Below, piece after piece: positions 30,373 through 39,513 of a stretch of DNA of 43,896 bases (the stretch's first letter is position 1; each line of letters starts with the position of its first letter). The notes below the pieces were generated by a model, which saw only the letters and a list, made by a program, of their open reading frames with translations, had not been told where the DNA came from and did not search any database. The translations under genes and the position numbers were made by a program. This stretch comes from Hyphomicrobiales bacterium (GTDB taxonomy: Bacteria > Pseudomonadota > Alphaproteobacteria > Rhizobiales > HXMU1428-3). The stretch covers positions 1-43,896 of the forward strand of contig JAEPQF010000011.1 of assembly GCA_017640685.1 (NCBI GenBank), read 5' to 3'.

Positions 30373-31254
30373 ATGACAAAACCTGAAAATATCTCCCCAA
30401 ATATCGCAAAAGATCTCGCCAGAATTGCCGATGCGCTTGAACGTTTGAGCCCAAAACCAGCCCAAATTCCTGACTTTTCATATAAAAACAACAAAGCAAA
30501 GGGATATTTATGGGAAGGAGACACAAAGTCTTTCACCCCGGTTAAAGAAATTAACTATACGGAGTTAAATTTGCTCATTGGCATAGATGATCAAAAACAA
30601 AAACTTTTAAATAACACAAAAAGCTTTGCCAATGGGCTGCCTGCCAACAATGCTCTTCTTTGGGGTGCAAGAGGCATGGGTAAAAGCTCACTCATAAAAT
30701 CAGTTCATGATGAACTCAGCAAAGAAGAAAATGACACTCCCCTAATCCTCATCGAAATCTTAAGGGAAGACATCAGCACTCTAAATGAATGTCTAAGAAT
30801 TTTAAAAAAACAAGACGCCCAATTTATTCTTTTTTGCGATGACCTCTCTTTTGAGCCAAATGACGCGTCATACAAATCTTTAAAAGCCATGCTTGAAGGT
30901 GGAATATCCGGGCGCCCCTCTAACGTCATCTTTTATGCAACCTCAAATCAGCGCCATCTTTTGGCGCGCGATCAAAGCGAATATAATCAAAAAGATTACA
31001 TTCATAATAACGACCTCTCAAATGAGAAAATCTCTCTCTCAGATCGCTTTGGCTTATGGCTAGGCTTTTATAATTGCGATAAAATCCACTATGACGAAAT
31101 CGTCAAAACCTACGCCAAAAATCTAGATATAAAATTGGATACAGACGAACTTATAAAAAGAGCTCACCTCTGGACAATCGAACGCGGCAACCGCTCCGGC
31201 CGCGTCGCACGGCAATTCATTGAGCATCTATTGGGAGAGCTAGGGGCAAAATAA
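30373..31254 (+). CDS. DUF815-family AAA-type ATPase
   Basis: A 293-residue ATPase. The Walker A motif is GARGMGKSS (98-106) and Walker B is FILFCDDLSFE (151-161), followed by the sensor-like VIFYATSNQRHL and the late SDRFGLWLGFYNC segment that marks DUF815. The C-terminus has ERGNRSGRVARQFIEHL. The family commonly sits between an M23/LytM gene and yajC in alphaproteobacteria, as here, but its function is not established. The first 60 residues are helical and may mediate partner binding. Confidence 0.85.
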   Translation: MTKPENISPNIAKDLARIADALERLSPKPAQIPDFSYKNNKAKGYLWEGDTKSFTPVKEINYTELNLLIGIDDQKQKLLNNTKSFANGLPANNALLWGARGMGKSSLIKSVHDELSKEENDTPLILIEILREDISTLNECLRILKKQDAQFILFCDDLSFEPNDASYKSLKAMLEGGISGRPSNVIFYATSNQRHLLARDQSEYNQKDYIHNNDLSNEKISLSDRFGLWLGFYNCDKIHYDEIVKTYAKNLDIKLDTDELIKRAHLWTIERGNRSGRVARQFIEHLLGELGAK

Positions 31255-31417
31255 ACATCACACTTTAAAACGTTAAGAAACTTACACAGCATTTATAAAT
31301 CCAAGTCAAATAACCAACCTCACGACTTTTCACGACGAAGTGAAAAAATGTAAATCCGGAAACAGCAATATCTCATATATATTTATTTCCAAGAATTAAA
31401 TGTTAGGGAACAATATT

Positions 31418-32041
31418 ATGGAACGCAAAGCAGTTGATCTTATTCTTTATCGTTGGGCCGGATCATGGGGACCTTTTAAAGTTAAAATTCCTTGTGGCGA
31501 ATGCGCTTTAACCGTCGATGTCATAAAAGACACCTTGGAAACAGAACTAGAAGGAATACCTGTCAATTTTATTATTCGCGAATGGTTGTCTGAATGGTGG
31601 AGACCATTAATGAAAGGTGGTTGGCACGCCCCAATTGTCATCGTTGGTGATAAGATTGTGAGCCAAGGGCATGCCCTTAATCGCGGTGTATTGACTGAAG
31701 CGATTATTGAAGAACACGTAAAATTAACCGCAATCAGCGGCAACCATATTTTCGGTAAAGAAACATGCCCCCATTGCGTAAGAGCAAAGGGATATCTAAA
31801 AGATGCGAACATTGATTTCAATTATCATGATGTCGTAAAAAATCCACGTGCACTATATGAAATGATCAGCAGAGTGAAACCAATCGTCGGCCCCAAAACT
31901 CCAATCACAGTGCCACAAATCTGGCTAAACGGTTCCTATGTGGGAGGTGCCGATCAACTTGGTGAACTCTTAAACCGCGAAGTTGAAGTAAACCCAGAAC
32001 GCGGGCAAAATTCTCTAACAGCAGAACCCGCAATAGCTTAA
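31418..32041 (+). CDS. Tandem thioredoxin-fold protein with C-terminal glutaredoxin domain
   Basis: A 207-residue protein from the ATG at 31418, with AGGGAA eight bases upstream. Residues 105-195 form a glutaredoxin: FGKETCPHC (Cys117, Cys120), TVPQIWLNG with the cis-proline, and YVGGADQL for glutathione binding. Residues 7-100 look like a second thioredoxin fold with its own redox pair, PCGEC (Cys26, Cys29), and a cis-proline candidate in HAPIVIVG. No signal peptide is seen, so it is cytoplasmic. The fusion of two redox modules suggests intramolecular electron relay, which is inference. It is followed by a strong hairpin terminator. Confidence 0.8.
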   Translation: MERKAVDLILYRWAGSWGPFKVKIPCGECALTVDVIKDTLETELEGIPVNFIIREWLSEWWRPLMKGGWHAPIVIVGDKIVSQGHALNRGVLTEAIIEEHVKLTAISGNHIFGKETCPHCVRAKGYLKDANIDFNYHDVVKNPRALYEMISRVKPIVGPKTPITVPQIWLNGSYVGGADQLGELLNREVEVNPERGQNSLTAEPAIA

Positions 32042-32058
32042 GCGTAATAATATATACT

Positions 32059-32135
32059 GATCAGATTTATATCTGGGCGCAGCAATTGAATTATGCTAGT
32101 TACATAAACATGCTGCGCTCAGCTGATCTTTATTT
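32059..32135 (+). terminator. Two-part hairpin terminator after the glutaredoxin gene
   Basis: GATCAG at 32059-32064 pairs with CTGATC at 32123-32128, and inside them GCGCAGCA at 32077-32084 pairs with TGCTGCGC at 32111-32118. TTTATTT follows. It lies 17 bases after the stop codon and before a convergent gene. Confidence 0.65.
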
Positions 32136-32189
32136 AACCTTCGTTAAGTCGTCAAACAAAACAAATTGAAAATTATTAGGCGAAAACAC

Positions 32190-32417
32190 CTACTTCTTCT
32201 TTTTCAATTTCTTCAAACAATCAGCCCCATCTTGCGGCAACATCATATCAAGGCATTTTTGGCGTTTGCTTTTCCGCGCACTATTAGCACGAGAAGCAGT
32301 TTCAAATTTTTCAATGGAGTGAAGGCCACTTGAATGTTTATTGATTTTAGACCCTGCCAGCGCAGACGCAGGAAGAGCTAAACCCAAAACCAATAGAGCA
32401 AATAATTTCTTATACAT
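32190..32417 (-). CDS. Small basic secreted protein, unknown
   Basis: A 75-residue protein with a signal peptide (MYKKLFALLVLGLALPASALA) and AAAGGA before its ATG. The mature 54 residues are strongly basic and end in KKLKKKK. Two cysteines (in RQKCLDMM and GADCLKK) could form one disulfide. No family is recognised. It is convergent with the glutaredoxin gene and stands alone. Confidence 0.65.
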   Translation of the reverse strand: MYKKLFALLVLGLALPASALAGSKINKHSSGLHSIEKFETASRANSARKSKRQKCLDMMLPQDGADCLKKLKKKK

Positions 32418-32535
32418 CGTGTATTCCTTTGAATTAAGTTACTCCCATTGGTCGCAACAGAACGATGCTTGGTTCATCTTAGAAATTATGGATGATTTTA
32501 AATTTTGAATTTAAATTTGAGAGGACGCATAAAAA

Positions 32536-33360
32536 CTAAAGCGAGGGCGCTTCTTCTTGAGACGCGCTAACAACAACCTTTCGGTACATATGCCAGCTTG
32601 CATGACCAATAACAGGCAAAATCACCGGAAGAGTGATGAAAACACTGATAATGGAAACCAACATAAAGAGAGCGATAATAACAGCCCACATAAACATTGA
32701 AATCGGGTTCATCGCAACCGCTTTCACACTTGTTGTCATGGCAGTAACGAAATCAATTTCGCGGTCGAGCAACAAAGGAAATGAAATAACACCAACAGAA
32801 AAGACGATCGCGGCAAGAACAGCGCCAACAAAGTTACCGAGCAATAAGAAATATAGCCCCTTCGTTGTTGTCAGTGAGCTTATAAAATTCTCAAGCTGTA
32901 ACTCTCTTAAGCCAAAGAAAAGTAAATAGACAATAGCCGCATAATTGACCCAAATGAAAAATGCAAAACCGGTTACCAGAGCCATCCAGCCCATATCACG
33001 ATCTTGCTGCCGCCAAACGGTGCCAAGAATAGCCCCCCAAGAAAGCGGCTGGTCTTTCTCAAGCCGGCGACTGACCTCATAAATTCCAGTGGCGACAAAG
33101 GGAGCAACAAAAGCAAACCCAAGCGCAGCCGGATAAGCAAAGTAAGGCATGGAAACAACAAAGAGCAGCCAAACTAACAGCCAACCACTCAGGGCATAAA
33201 CCCCACCAAAGAAAAGACCATATTTAGGAGCTTCTCTAAAGTCACGCAAACCAAGCATCAGGCATTCAAAACCAGTGTTAACATCAACGCTCCTAAGCTC
33301 AGGGATATCCATCACGCGCCGTTTAATGCCTTTTTGATCTGTCGTGTTGTTTTCTATCAT
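32536..33360 (-). CDS. DUF2189 family integral membrane protein
   Basis: A 274-residue protein with about six hydrophobic segments. The DUF2189 pattern is visible: GLRDFREAPKYGLFFGGVYALSG, FVAPFVATGIYEVSRRLEKDQP, SFPLLLDREIDFVTAMTTSVKAV and LPVILPVIGHASWHMYRKVV. A short soluble N-terminus precedes the first helix; Met17 is an alternative start. The function of the family is not established. It is not part of the usual neighbourhood of this cluster, so it is an insertion between the LytM and ATPase genes. Confidence 0.85.
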   Translation of the reverse strand: MIENNTTDQKGIKRRVMDIPELRSVDVNTGFECLMLGLRDFREAPKYGLFFGGVYALSGWLLVWLLFVVSMPYFAYPAALGFAFVAPFVATGIYEVSRRLEKDQPLSWGAILGTVWRQQDRDMGWMALVTGFAFFIWVNYAAIVYLLFFGLRELQLENFISSLTTTKGLYFLLLGNFVGAVLAAIVFSVGVISFPLLLDREIDFVTAMTTSVKAVAMNPISMFMWAVIIALFMLVSIISVFITLPVILPVIGHASWHMYRKVVVSASQEEAPSL

Positions 33361-33592
33361 TTTAGAATTATTACTTAGCTACCACACCGAGGCAAGTAAA
33401 AAGTGCCGCTCGCTAAAATAAAAAACTCCAAAACAACAAAACACCTCCCCATAAGTCAAGATATGGAGAAGCTATAAATTGGTAAGATGGAGTTAACTTA
33501 AGTTTTACAAGTTTTAGCTCTGATAAAAAAGTTCGCTCAAACAAATTAGCTTAACTAACAAAAGCAATCAAAAACATCCCTAAAGCAAGACC

Positions 33593-35206
33593 TTATCTAA
33601 GCGCCAAATATTTCATTGGGTTCACAGGCTTCGAGCCCTTGCGAAGTTCAAAGTGCAATTGCGGTTGAGTAACAGTGCCTGACTTGCCTGACTTTGCAAT
33701 CACTTGACCACGTGAGACTTTGTCACCGCGTTTAACAAGCAATTTACTATTATGAGCATAAGCGCTCACCCAGTTGTTCTTGTGCCGCACCAAAATTAAA
33801 TTGCCATAGCCTTTAAGTTCACTCCCCGCATAAGCAACAGTACCGCCCTCGGCGGCCTTCACTTTCGTTCCAACTGGCACAGAAAGGTTCACACCATCAT
33901 TAATCGTCCCACTTTTTTGGCGGCCAAATTTCGATACAATGCGCCCACCAACCGGCCACATAAACCTATGCGATCCTGCAAGCGGTTTCGCTACACCAGT
34001 ATCAACGGATTTAATCTTATTTTGAGAAACAACTTTCTTACGAACAGGAACTGGCGCTTTAGCTGATTTCTTATCCAAGTTGCTTAGCCCAGCTTTCCGG
34101 TCAATAGAAGCCACCCGAACAGGTCTTTTCTTCGCTTGTTTACCAGGAATAACCAACTCTTGACCAAGTTTCACTTGGCCAACATTGTCAAGTCCATTGG
34201 CGTCAGCAAGCTCTTGTGGTGAAACACCCGCACGGCGCGCAATATTATAAACCGTGTCACCACTTTTCACCCGGTAACTATCACCAGGTTTAAGCGAGGC
34301 AATCGCAGTCCTCTTTTCTACTGTTTTTTGAGAATATTGATCAACATTCTGCTGACTAGCTCCAGGAATACGCAACCGCTGGCCAAGCTTAATACCAGAA
34401 CCATCAATGTTATTCTCGCGGCGAATGTCTTCCTGGTTCACGTTATAACGCTTTGAAATATTATATAGCGTGTCGCCTTTCACCACTCGGTGTTCAACAA
34501 ACTTCTTAGAAGCCTGCTGCTGGCGGCGCGGCTGTTGATAATCACTTTCCTTGCGCGCATTTTGCGGCACATAACGATAAGTGGTTACCTTGCGAGTTGG
34601 CTGATCACGCCCCTCTTCACGGCGCTGAGATTGCTGAAGTTCAGGCAATTGCTCACGTTGGTAAGAGTTTTGCCCATAACCATCTCTATTTTGGAAACGA
34701 TTATCATAAGCTCTGCGGTTATCAGGCGTGCTTTTCGTATCGTAAACATCCCGGTCAGAATATTCTTTATAAATCTTCTTAGGCTGATAGCCATCACGAT
34801 TATTGTTAAATCTGTTCTGGCTATATTGATTTTCAGCATACTGCTTTTGAGTATATTGCTTACGATAATCCTCATAATTATTGCGTCCAGAATTATTGTA
34901 CTGACCACGGTTAGAATTATAACGATTAGCTGAATTTTGATAATCAGATTGCTTGAAATCTCTGTTATATTGAGACTGGCGATAATCAGGCTTAGCGTAA
35001 GATCGATCAGAATATTGATCTTGCTGAGCATAATTACGCCCAGCATTTTCACGCTGCGCTCGGTTACCATTTATAGGGGTATCTTCAGAAATCCCGCTTT
35101 GCTTCATGCCCAAACTAGGCGGATCAAACCGGGTCATATTTGAACTACATGCAGGTAACACCACACACATAGCCACAATCATTGTTAAACGCGTTACTAT
35201 ACTCAC
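33593..35206 (-). CDS. NlpD/DipM-like LytM lipoprotein with two LysM domains and a disordered segment
   Basis: A 537-residue lipoprotein with a GTG start at 35206, preceded by GAGG. The lipobox LPAC places the lipidated cysteine at residue 20. Residues about 40-210 are low complexity, rich in Gln, Asn, Tyr, Arg, Ser and Asp. Two LysM domains follow (HRVVKGDTLYNISKRYNV and YRVKSGDTVYNIARRAGV), then a C-terminal M23/LytM domain from HRFMWPVGG. Its zinc ligands are degenerate: the usual H-x-G-x-D reads NDGVN and the usual HLHFE reads QLHFE. Like NlpD, EnvC and DipM it is therefore probably an activator of septal amidases rather than a peptidase. Position after surE is the usual nlpD place. Confidence 0.85.
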   Translation of the reverse strand: MSIVTRLTMIVAMCVVLPACSSNMTRFDPPSLGMKQSGISEDTPINGNRAQRENAGRNYAQQDQYSDRSYAKPDYRQSQYNRDFKQSDYQNSANRYNSNRGQYNNSGRNNYEDYRKQYTQKQYAENQYSQNRFNNNRDGYQPKKIYKEYSDRDVYDTKSTPDNRRAYDNRFQNRDGYGQNSYQREQLPELQQSQRREEGRDQPTRKVTTYRYVPQNARKESDYQQPRRQQQASKKFVEHRVVKGDTLYNISKRYNVNQEDIRRENNIDGSGIKLGQRLRIPGASQQNVDQYSQKTVEKRTAIASLKPGDSYRVKSGDTVYNIARRAGVSPQELADANGLDNVGQVKLGQELVIPGKQAKKRPVRVASIDRKAGLSNLDKKSAKAPVPVRKKVVSQNKIKSVDTGVAKPLAGSHRFMWPVGGRIVSKFGRQKSGTINDGVNLSVPVGTKVKAAEGGTVAYAGSELKGYGNLILVRHKNNWVSAYAHNSKLLVKRGDKVSRGQVIAKSGKSGTVTQPQLHFELRKGSKPVNPMKYLALR

Positions 35207-35283
35207 AACAGGCCTCTATCACGCATACTAAATAAAAGTGGAACTGCCCACTTTAACATAGTTAAATTTAAGCCCGCGAAAGA

Positions 35284-35298
35284 TTAACAAAACCTTAA
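35284..35298 (-). promoter_or_regulatory. CtrA-type site 1 upstream of the LytM lipoprotein gene
   Basis: TTAA at 35284-35287 and TTAA at 35295-35298 are separated by exactly seven bases, the CtrA full-site consensus (TTAA-N7-TTAA). It lies 77 bases before the start of the gene. TTAA is common in AT-rich DNA, but the paired spacing repeated twice is notable. Confidence 0.5.
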
Positions 35299-35335
35299 TA
35301 GTTACAATTTGAGCTATTAACCTCAATTGTTATAG

Positions 35336-35350
35336 TTAACATTTCCTTAA
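35336..35350 (-). promoter_or_regulatory. CtrA-type site 2 upstream of the LytM lipoprotein gene
   Basis: TTAAC at 35336-35340 and TTAAC at 35347-35351 give a second exact TTAA-N7-TTAA match, 37 bases beyond site 1. Each half carries the C that often follows TTAA in CtrA sites. Confidence 0.5.
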
Positions 35351-35594
35351 CATCACGGCCTCAAAAACCTAGAAAAGATGCATAATTCAGCAATTGAAAC
35401 CAATTGAACAACAATCAGCCTGCCCACCAACAAACTCCAAAGATGAAAAGAAATGTCTTGAAATTTGCACAATCACCCCATTTTATCCGTCCATCCCAAA
35501 GACCCTGATACAACAGCATCAAATCACGAGTTTAACCATGAATGTGATATAAAAGCGGCAGCAGAAGAACAAAAACAACAGTTCAGTTTAACTA

Positions 35595-36362
35595 TCAGAT
35601 ATCATTGAACTTTTGCTCAAGCTCATGACAAGTCTCATGATGAGTTAAATTCAGATGCAACGGCGTAATTGAAATATAATCGTGATAAACCGCCCAAAGG
35701 TCAGTGCCTTTAGCCGGTGTTGAGAGCTTTCTTTCAAAGTCAAACCAGAAATAATCTCGTCCACGTGGGTCTTGCCGACTATCAATTTTGAGCAACCCCT
35801 GGTCCCTCTTTCCTTGCACAGTGATAAGCCTGCCCTTCACTTCGTCAGGGGCACAATCAGGAAAGTTAATATTCAATGGAATATCCGCATTAATCCCCCC
35901 CTCAAGTAAAGTAGAGATTAACGAAACCGCATGAGTTTGCGGCGTTTCCCATTGAACTGATTGAGGAGATTTAATACCTGTTGTTAAACTAAGAGCAATT
36001 GATGGAATGCCAAGGAGTGCTCCCTCAAAAGCCCCTGCAATCGTCCCTGAATAAGTCACATCATCAGCAATATTTTGCCCATGATTGATGCCAGATAAAA
36101 CAAGATCAGGTGGCGTATCTCCTAAAAATTTACGCACCCCCATGATAACACAATCGGTCGGTGTTCCTTGAATGGAAAACACCTTTTCATCACGTTGCAC
36201 ATGGCGCAAAGGCTCATGCAAAGTCAATGAATGAGAAACACCGCTATTGTCGAGCGCTGGTGCAACAACCCACACATCATCAGAAAGTTCCCGTGCAATG
36301 TCTTCTAAAACTTTAATTCCTGTAGCATCAATACCATCATCATTCGTTACAAGAATTCTCAT
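35595..36362 (-). CDS. surE: 5'/3'-nucleotidase SurE
   Basis: A 255-residue metal-dependent phosphatase. MRILVTNDDGIDATGI at the start holds the catalytic Asp pair, with DNSGVSHSLTL, GTPTDCVIMGV and LSGINHGQNIADDVTYSGTIAGAFEG completing the active site. It dephosphorylates nucleoside monophosphates and possibly other phosphates in stationary-phase cells. I start at the ATG at 36362, with GGAG eight bases upstream, rather than a GTG at 36374. It lies 66 bases after serS. Confidence 0.93.
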   Translation of the reverse strand: MRILVTNDDGIDATGIKVLEDIARELSDDVWVVAPALDNSGVSHSLTLHEPLRHVQRDEKVFSIQGTPTDCVIMGVRKFLGDTPPDLVLSGINHGQNIADDVTYSGTIAGAFEGALLGIPSIALSLTTGIKSPQSVQWETPQTHAVSLISTLLEGGINADIPLNINFPDCAPDEVKGRLITVQGKRDQGLLKIDSRQDPRGRDYFWFDFERKLSTPAKGTDLWAVYHDYISITPLHLNLTHHETCHELEQKFNDI

Positions 36363-36414
36363 GAAAGAAAGCACTCCATTTAGTACAATTAAAATCGCTC
36401 AAAAAAATTAACAA

Positions 36415-36430
36415 AACTTGCTAGCAAGTT
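36415..36430. repeat. 16-bp perfect palindrome between serS and surE
   Basis: AACTTGCTAGCAAGTT is fully self-complementary and overlaps the serS stop codon by two bases. With no loop it would fold with a strained tip; it may be a protein-binding site or a weak mRNA-processing structure. Confidence 0.4.
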
Positions 36431-37709
36431 AATTCGCCTTAATCACGTCAATACCACCCATATAAGGTTTCAAAGCCTCCGGCACAACCACGCTGCCATC
36501 CGCTTGTTGATAATTCTCCAAAACAGCAACCATTGTGCGACCAATCGCTAGGCCAGAGCCATTTAGCGTATGCACAAAACGGCCGCCTTTTTCACCTTCA
36601 ACTCGGTAGCGTGCATTCATCCGGCGTGCTTGAAAATCACCACAAACAGAACAACTTGAAATCTCACGGTACATATCCTGCCCCGGCAACCAAACTTCCA
36701 AATCATAAGTCCGGCGCGCTCCAAAGCCCATATCACCGGTGCAAAGCTTCATGACACGGTAAGAAAGCCCAAGCCGTTTCAACACTTCTTCAGCACACCC
36801 AGTCATGCGCTCTAGTTCAGCGTCAGAGTCTTCCGGCTTCGTAATCGAGACCATCTCAACTTTCATGAATTGATGTTGGCGGATCATCCCCCGCGTATCA
36901 CGCCCAGCAGAGCCCGCCTCAGAGCGATAACATGGCGTGAAGGCAGTAAAACGGCGCGGTAAATAATCTTCATCAATAATGCTGTCGGCCACTATGTTCG
37001 TTAATGGTACTTCAGAAGTTGGAATAAGATAATGATCACCAGTTGTTTTAAAAAGGTCTTCTTCAAACTTTGGCAACTGTCCTGTTCCATATAGCGCATT
37101 ATCTTTCACCAAAGTCGGTGGTGAAACTTCCGTATAACCATGTTCGCCCGTTTGCAAATCAAGCATAAATTGAGCAAGCGCCCGCTCTAAGCGAGCAAGA
37201 GCACCAGAGAGCAAAACAAACCGGCTACCAGACATTTTCGCTGCCGTTTCAAAGTCCATCAAGCCAAGCCCTTCGCCAATATCAAAATGCTCTTTCGGCT
37301 CAAAATCAAATGATGGCTTATCACCCACAGTCCGAACAAGCTCATTATCCTCTTCATCTGCACCTTCAGGCACATCATCATGTGGCAAATTCGGAATTGA
37401 AGATAAAAGTGCATTTAAGCGCTCATTAATCTCACGCTCAGTCTCTTCACCATTTTGAATAAAGTCTTTTATTTTAGCCACTTCATTAATGGCCGCCGCC
37501 GCTGCTGTTTCATCACCAGAAGCTTTCGCCTTACCGATTTCTTTAGATGCTGCATTTCTCTTTGCTTGCGCATCTTGCAAAGCTTTCAAATGATCCCGGC
37601 GCTCTTCATCAATCTTCAATATATCAGCAGAAAGAGGCGCAGCACCACGCTTAGCTAGCCCTGCATCAAAAGCTTCACTATTCTCACGGATCCATTTTAG
37701 ATCAAACAT
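36429..37709 (-). CDS. serS: Seryl-tRNA synthetase
   Basis: A 426-residue class II synthetase. The N-terminal coiled coil that clamps tRNA (about 30-100, Ala/Lys/Glu rich) follows [14 protein letters not shown]. Motif 2 is visible in [25 protein letters not shown] and motif 3 in [19 protein letters not shown], with [17 protein letters not shown] between them. It charges tRNA-Ser (and tRNA-Sec if present). It lies between tatC and surE in the standard order. Confidence 0.96.
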   Translation of the reverse strand: MFDLKWIRENSEAFDAGLAKRGAAPLSADILKIDEERRDHLKALQDAQAKRNAASKEIGKAKASGDETAAAAAINEVAKIKDFIQNGEETEREINERLNALLSSIPNLPHDDVPEGADEEDNELVRTVGDKPSFDFEPKEHFDIGEGLGLMDFETAAKMSGSRFVLLSGALARLERALAQFMLDLQTGEHGYTEVSPPTLVKDNALYGTGQLPKFEEDLFKTTGDHYLIPTSEVPLTNIVADSIIDEDYLPRRFTAFTPCYRSEAGSAGRDTRGMIRQHQFMKVEMVSITKPEDSDAELERMTGCAEEVLKRLGLSYRVMKLCTGDMGFGARRTYDLEVWLPGQDMYREISSCSVCGDFQARRMNARYRVEGEKGGRFVHTLNGSGLAIGRTMVAVLENYQQADGSVVVPEALKPYMGGIDVIKAN

Positions 37710-37910
37710 AAATCACCCCTATAAATTGACGAAAGACGCCTTCAAACTTCATTGAAAAGAACAAAGAAAAATAACAAGAATGTTGATTTTGCGAATGCAC
37801 AAATCAAACAATCCACTATCTATCACAAGGAAAACAAATAGAAAAGTTGAGAAAAACACCAACAGATGAGCAATGCACAAAACCAATCAGAAAAACTTTA
37901 GTTAATCAGC

Positions 37911-38690
37911 CTAACCAAGCTCTTCTTCTTTTTCTTCACGCTTCTTCTCAACAAACATCACCATCCATATAGAAAATTCATAAAGAAGGTATGTCGGAAG
38001 CGCCAACCCAAGCTGGCTCATCGGGTCTGGTGGGGTAAGTAAAGCGGCAGCTGCAAACACAGCCACGACAGCATAGCGCCGTTTTGACTTTAACCAATCA
38101 GAAGAAACAATCCCCGCCTTGCCAAGCAAAGTTAAAACCACAGGCAATTGGAAACAAAGACCAAAAGCCATAATCAACGCCATGATAAAGGAGAAATACT
38201 CACTCACCCGCGCCACAAGCTTAATCTGCACGCCTGTATCACCAGCCTGCTGGGTTGAGAGGAAAAAACCTAAAGCCAATGGCATCACGATGTAATAAAC
38301 AATCGCCGCCCCGATTAAAAACAAAACGGGCGTTGCAATCAGATAAGGCAAAAACGCATTACGTTCATTTGCATATAATCCCGGTGCTATAAATCTATAA
38401 ATCTGCATCGCGATAAGAGGAAAGGAGATCACAAAAGCGCCAAACAATGACATCTTCAACTGAGTGAAGAAAAATTCATGCGGTGCTGTAAATTGCATAT
38501 CAATAATTTGATCTGGCCCCACAGCTCTTTCATAAGGGCCAAGCAAAAAATTATAAATGTTCGAAGCAAAATAAAAACAGAAAACAAAGGCAACCGCCAT
38601 TGCGACAAGAGACCATAAAAGCCGCGTTCTCAACTCAATCAAATGAGCAATCAGAGGAGCCTTACTTTCCTCAACACTATCAATACTCAT
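37911..38690 (-). CDS. tatC: Sec-independent protein translocase subunit TatC
   Basis: A 259-residue protein with six membrane helices. It starts with the conserved PLIAHLIELRTRLLWSL and includes FTAPHEFFFTQLKMSLFGAFVISFPL and RRYAVVAVFAAAALLTPPDP. TatC recognises twin-arginine signals such as that of the multicopper oxidase in this window. It overlaps tatB by four bases, so the two are translationally coupled. The C-terminus is acidic and lysine rich (KKREEKEEELG). Confidence 0.96.
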   Translation of the reverse strand: MSIDSVEESKAPLIAHLIELRTRLLWSLVAMAVAFVFCFYFASNIYNFLLGPYERAVGPDQIIDMQFTAPHEFFFTQLKMSLFGAFVISFPLIAMQIYRFIAPGLYANERNAFLPYLIATPVLFLIGAAIVYYIVMPLALGFFLSTQQAGDTGVQIKLVARVSEYFSFIMALIMAFGLCFQLPVVLTLLGKAGIVSSDWLKSKRRYAVVAVFAAAALLTPPDPMSQLGLALPTYLLYEFSIWMVMFVEKKREEKEEELG

Positions 38691-39193
38691 GAAACTTGTT
38701 TCTCCTGAGCTATGTCTTTAGCTTCATGAATGTCTTTGGTTTCATGAACATCTTGAGTTTCATAGATAGGGTCAGCCTCAACACTTAACTCTGCATCTGT
38801 AGAAGCACCAATAGCATCCGCCTCACCTATGGTAGCTTCCATCTCTTCTTTGGTGCGAATAGGGTTGTCTTTGCGTTTTTTCTCGTCTTCAAGAATTTGC
38901 TCGTTCCACTTGTCGATGTCAAAATCATCCATAGGCTCATCACCAACCATGTCCCCCATAATTTTATTAGGATCCAGGTCATCACGAATGCCTTTAACAC
39001 TTGATTTTAACTCACCAAGCTCGCCTTCATCCATCGCATCTTCAAATTGGCGTTGAAAATTACTCGCAGTATGTTTGGCTTTGCGGATCATTTGCCCAAT
39101 ACGCTTCATCATGCCAGGCAGCTCTTTTGGCCCAACAACAATCAGCGCCACAAGCCCAACGACAAGTAATTCACTCCAGCCAATATCAAACAT
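38687..39193 (-). CDS. tatB: Sec-independent protein translocase subunit TatB
   Basis: A 168-residue protein from the ATG at 39193, with GGAG upstream; an ATG at 39208 would add five residues. MFDIGWSELLVVGLVALIVVGPKELP is the classic TatB start (membrane helix, Glu8, hinge GPKELP), followed by an amphipathic helix. The long acidic tail contains near-repeats (TQDVHE, TKDIHE, AKDIAQ). It works with TatC in signal-peptide binding. Confidence 0.94.
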   Translation of the reverse strand: MFDIGWSELLVVGLVALIVVGPKELPGMMKRIGQMIRKAKHTASNFQRQFEDAMDEGELGELKSSVKGIRDDLDPNKIMGDMVGDEPMDDFDIDKWNEQILEDEKKRKDNPIRTKEEMEATIGEADAIGASTDAELSVEADPIYETQDVHETKDIHEAKDIAQEKQVS

Positions 39194-39513
39194 GGAAACA
39201 TACTCCATCTACGATCAGGTAAACTGAACGGTTTTTCTGACATATCATTAGCGAGAAAGACGGATCAAACAATGAATAAATTCAAACCTTAAAAAATTCA
39301 ATTTAAGGCGCATCAACCGCAAAACACAACTAATCTCATAACCATTGCAACAATCAAACTGAAAATTATTCAAGTTTTTCTGCAAAAGCTAAAACAGGTT
39401 AATCTAAAAACCATGGCCCACTCCCCAAATCCGCAAAACCACAACTTTTATAAATTTAACCATTAACTCCGCTTGAATAAAACAGCCCAATTACAATTAA
39501 TGAAATGAGAAAT
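39194..39513. other. 320-base gap between tatA and tatB
   Basis: An AT-rich stretch with no credible reading frame and no strong hairpin. TatA and TatB genes usually lie much closer. It contains a TTTAACCATTAAC block near 39455. A separate promoter for tatBC is possible. Confidence 0.5.

Larger units (their letters stand above)
35207..35594. other. 388-base gap where pcm is usually found
   Basis: No gene is seen between surE and the LytM gene, though many genomes carry pcm (isoaspartyl methyltransferase) here, and no remnant could be recognised. Near the LytM start is a hairpin (AAAGTGG at 35235-35241, CCACTTT at 35248-35254) and, beyond it, two TTAA-N7-TTAA sites listed separately. Confidence 0.6.

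Noticed and set aside
34490-35070. Long open frames on both strands within the LytM gene (147 and 161 residues)
   Set aside because: They lie over the Q/N/Y/R-rich low-complexity stretch and encode Ile/Leu/Arg-rich artefacts; the lipoprotein frame explains the sequence.
35395-35560. A plus-strand Cys-containing frame in the surE-LytM gap
   Set aside because: Only a TTG start is possible, there is no RBS, and it is antisense in a region that looks regulatory.
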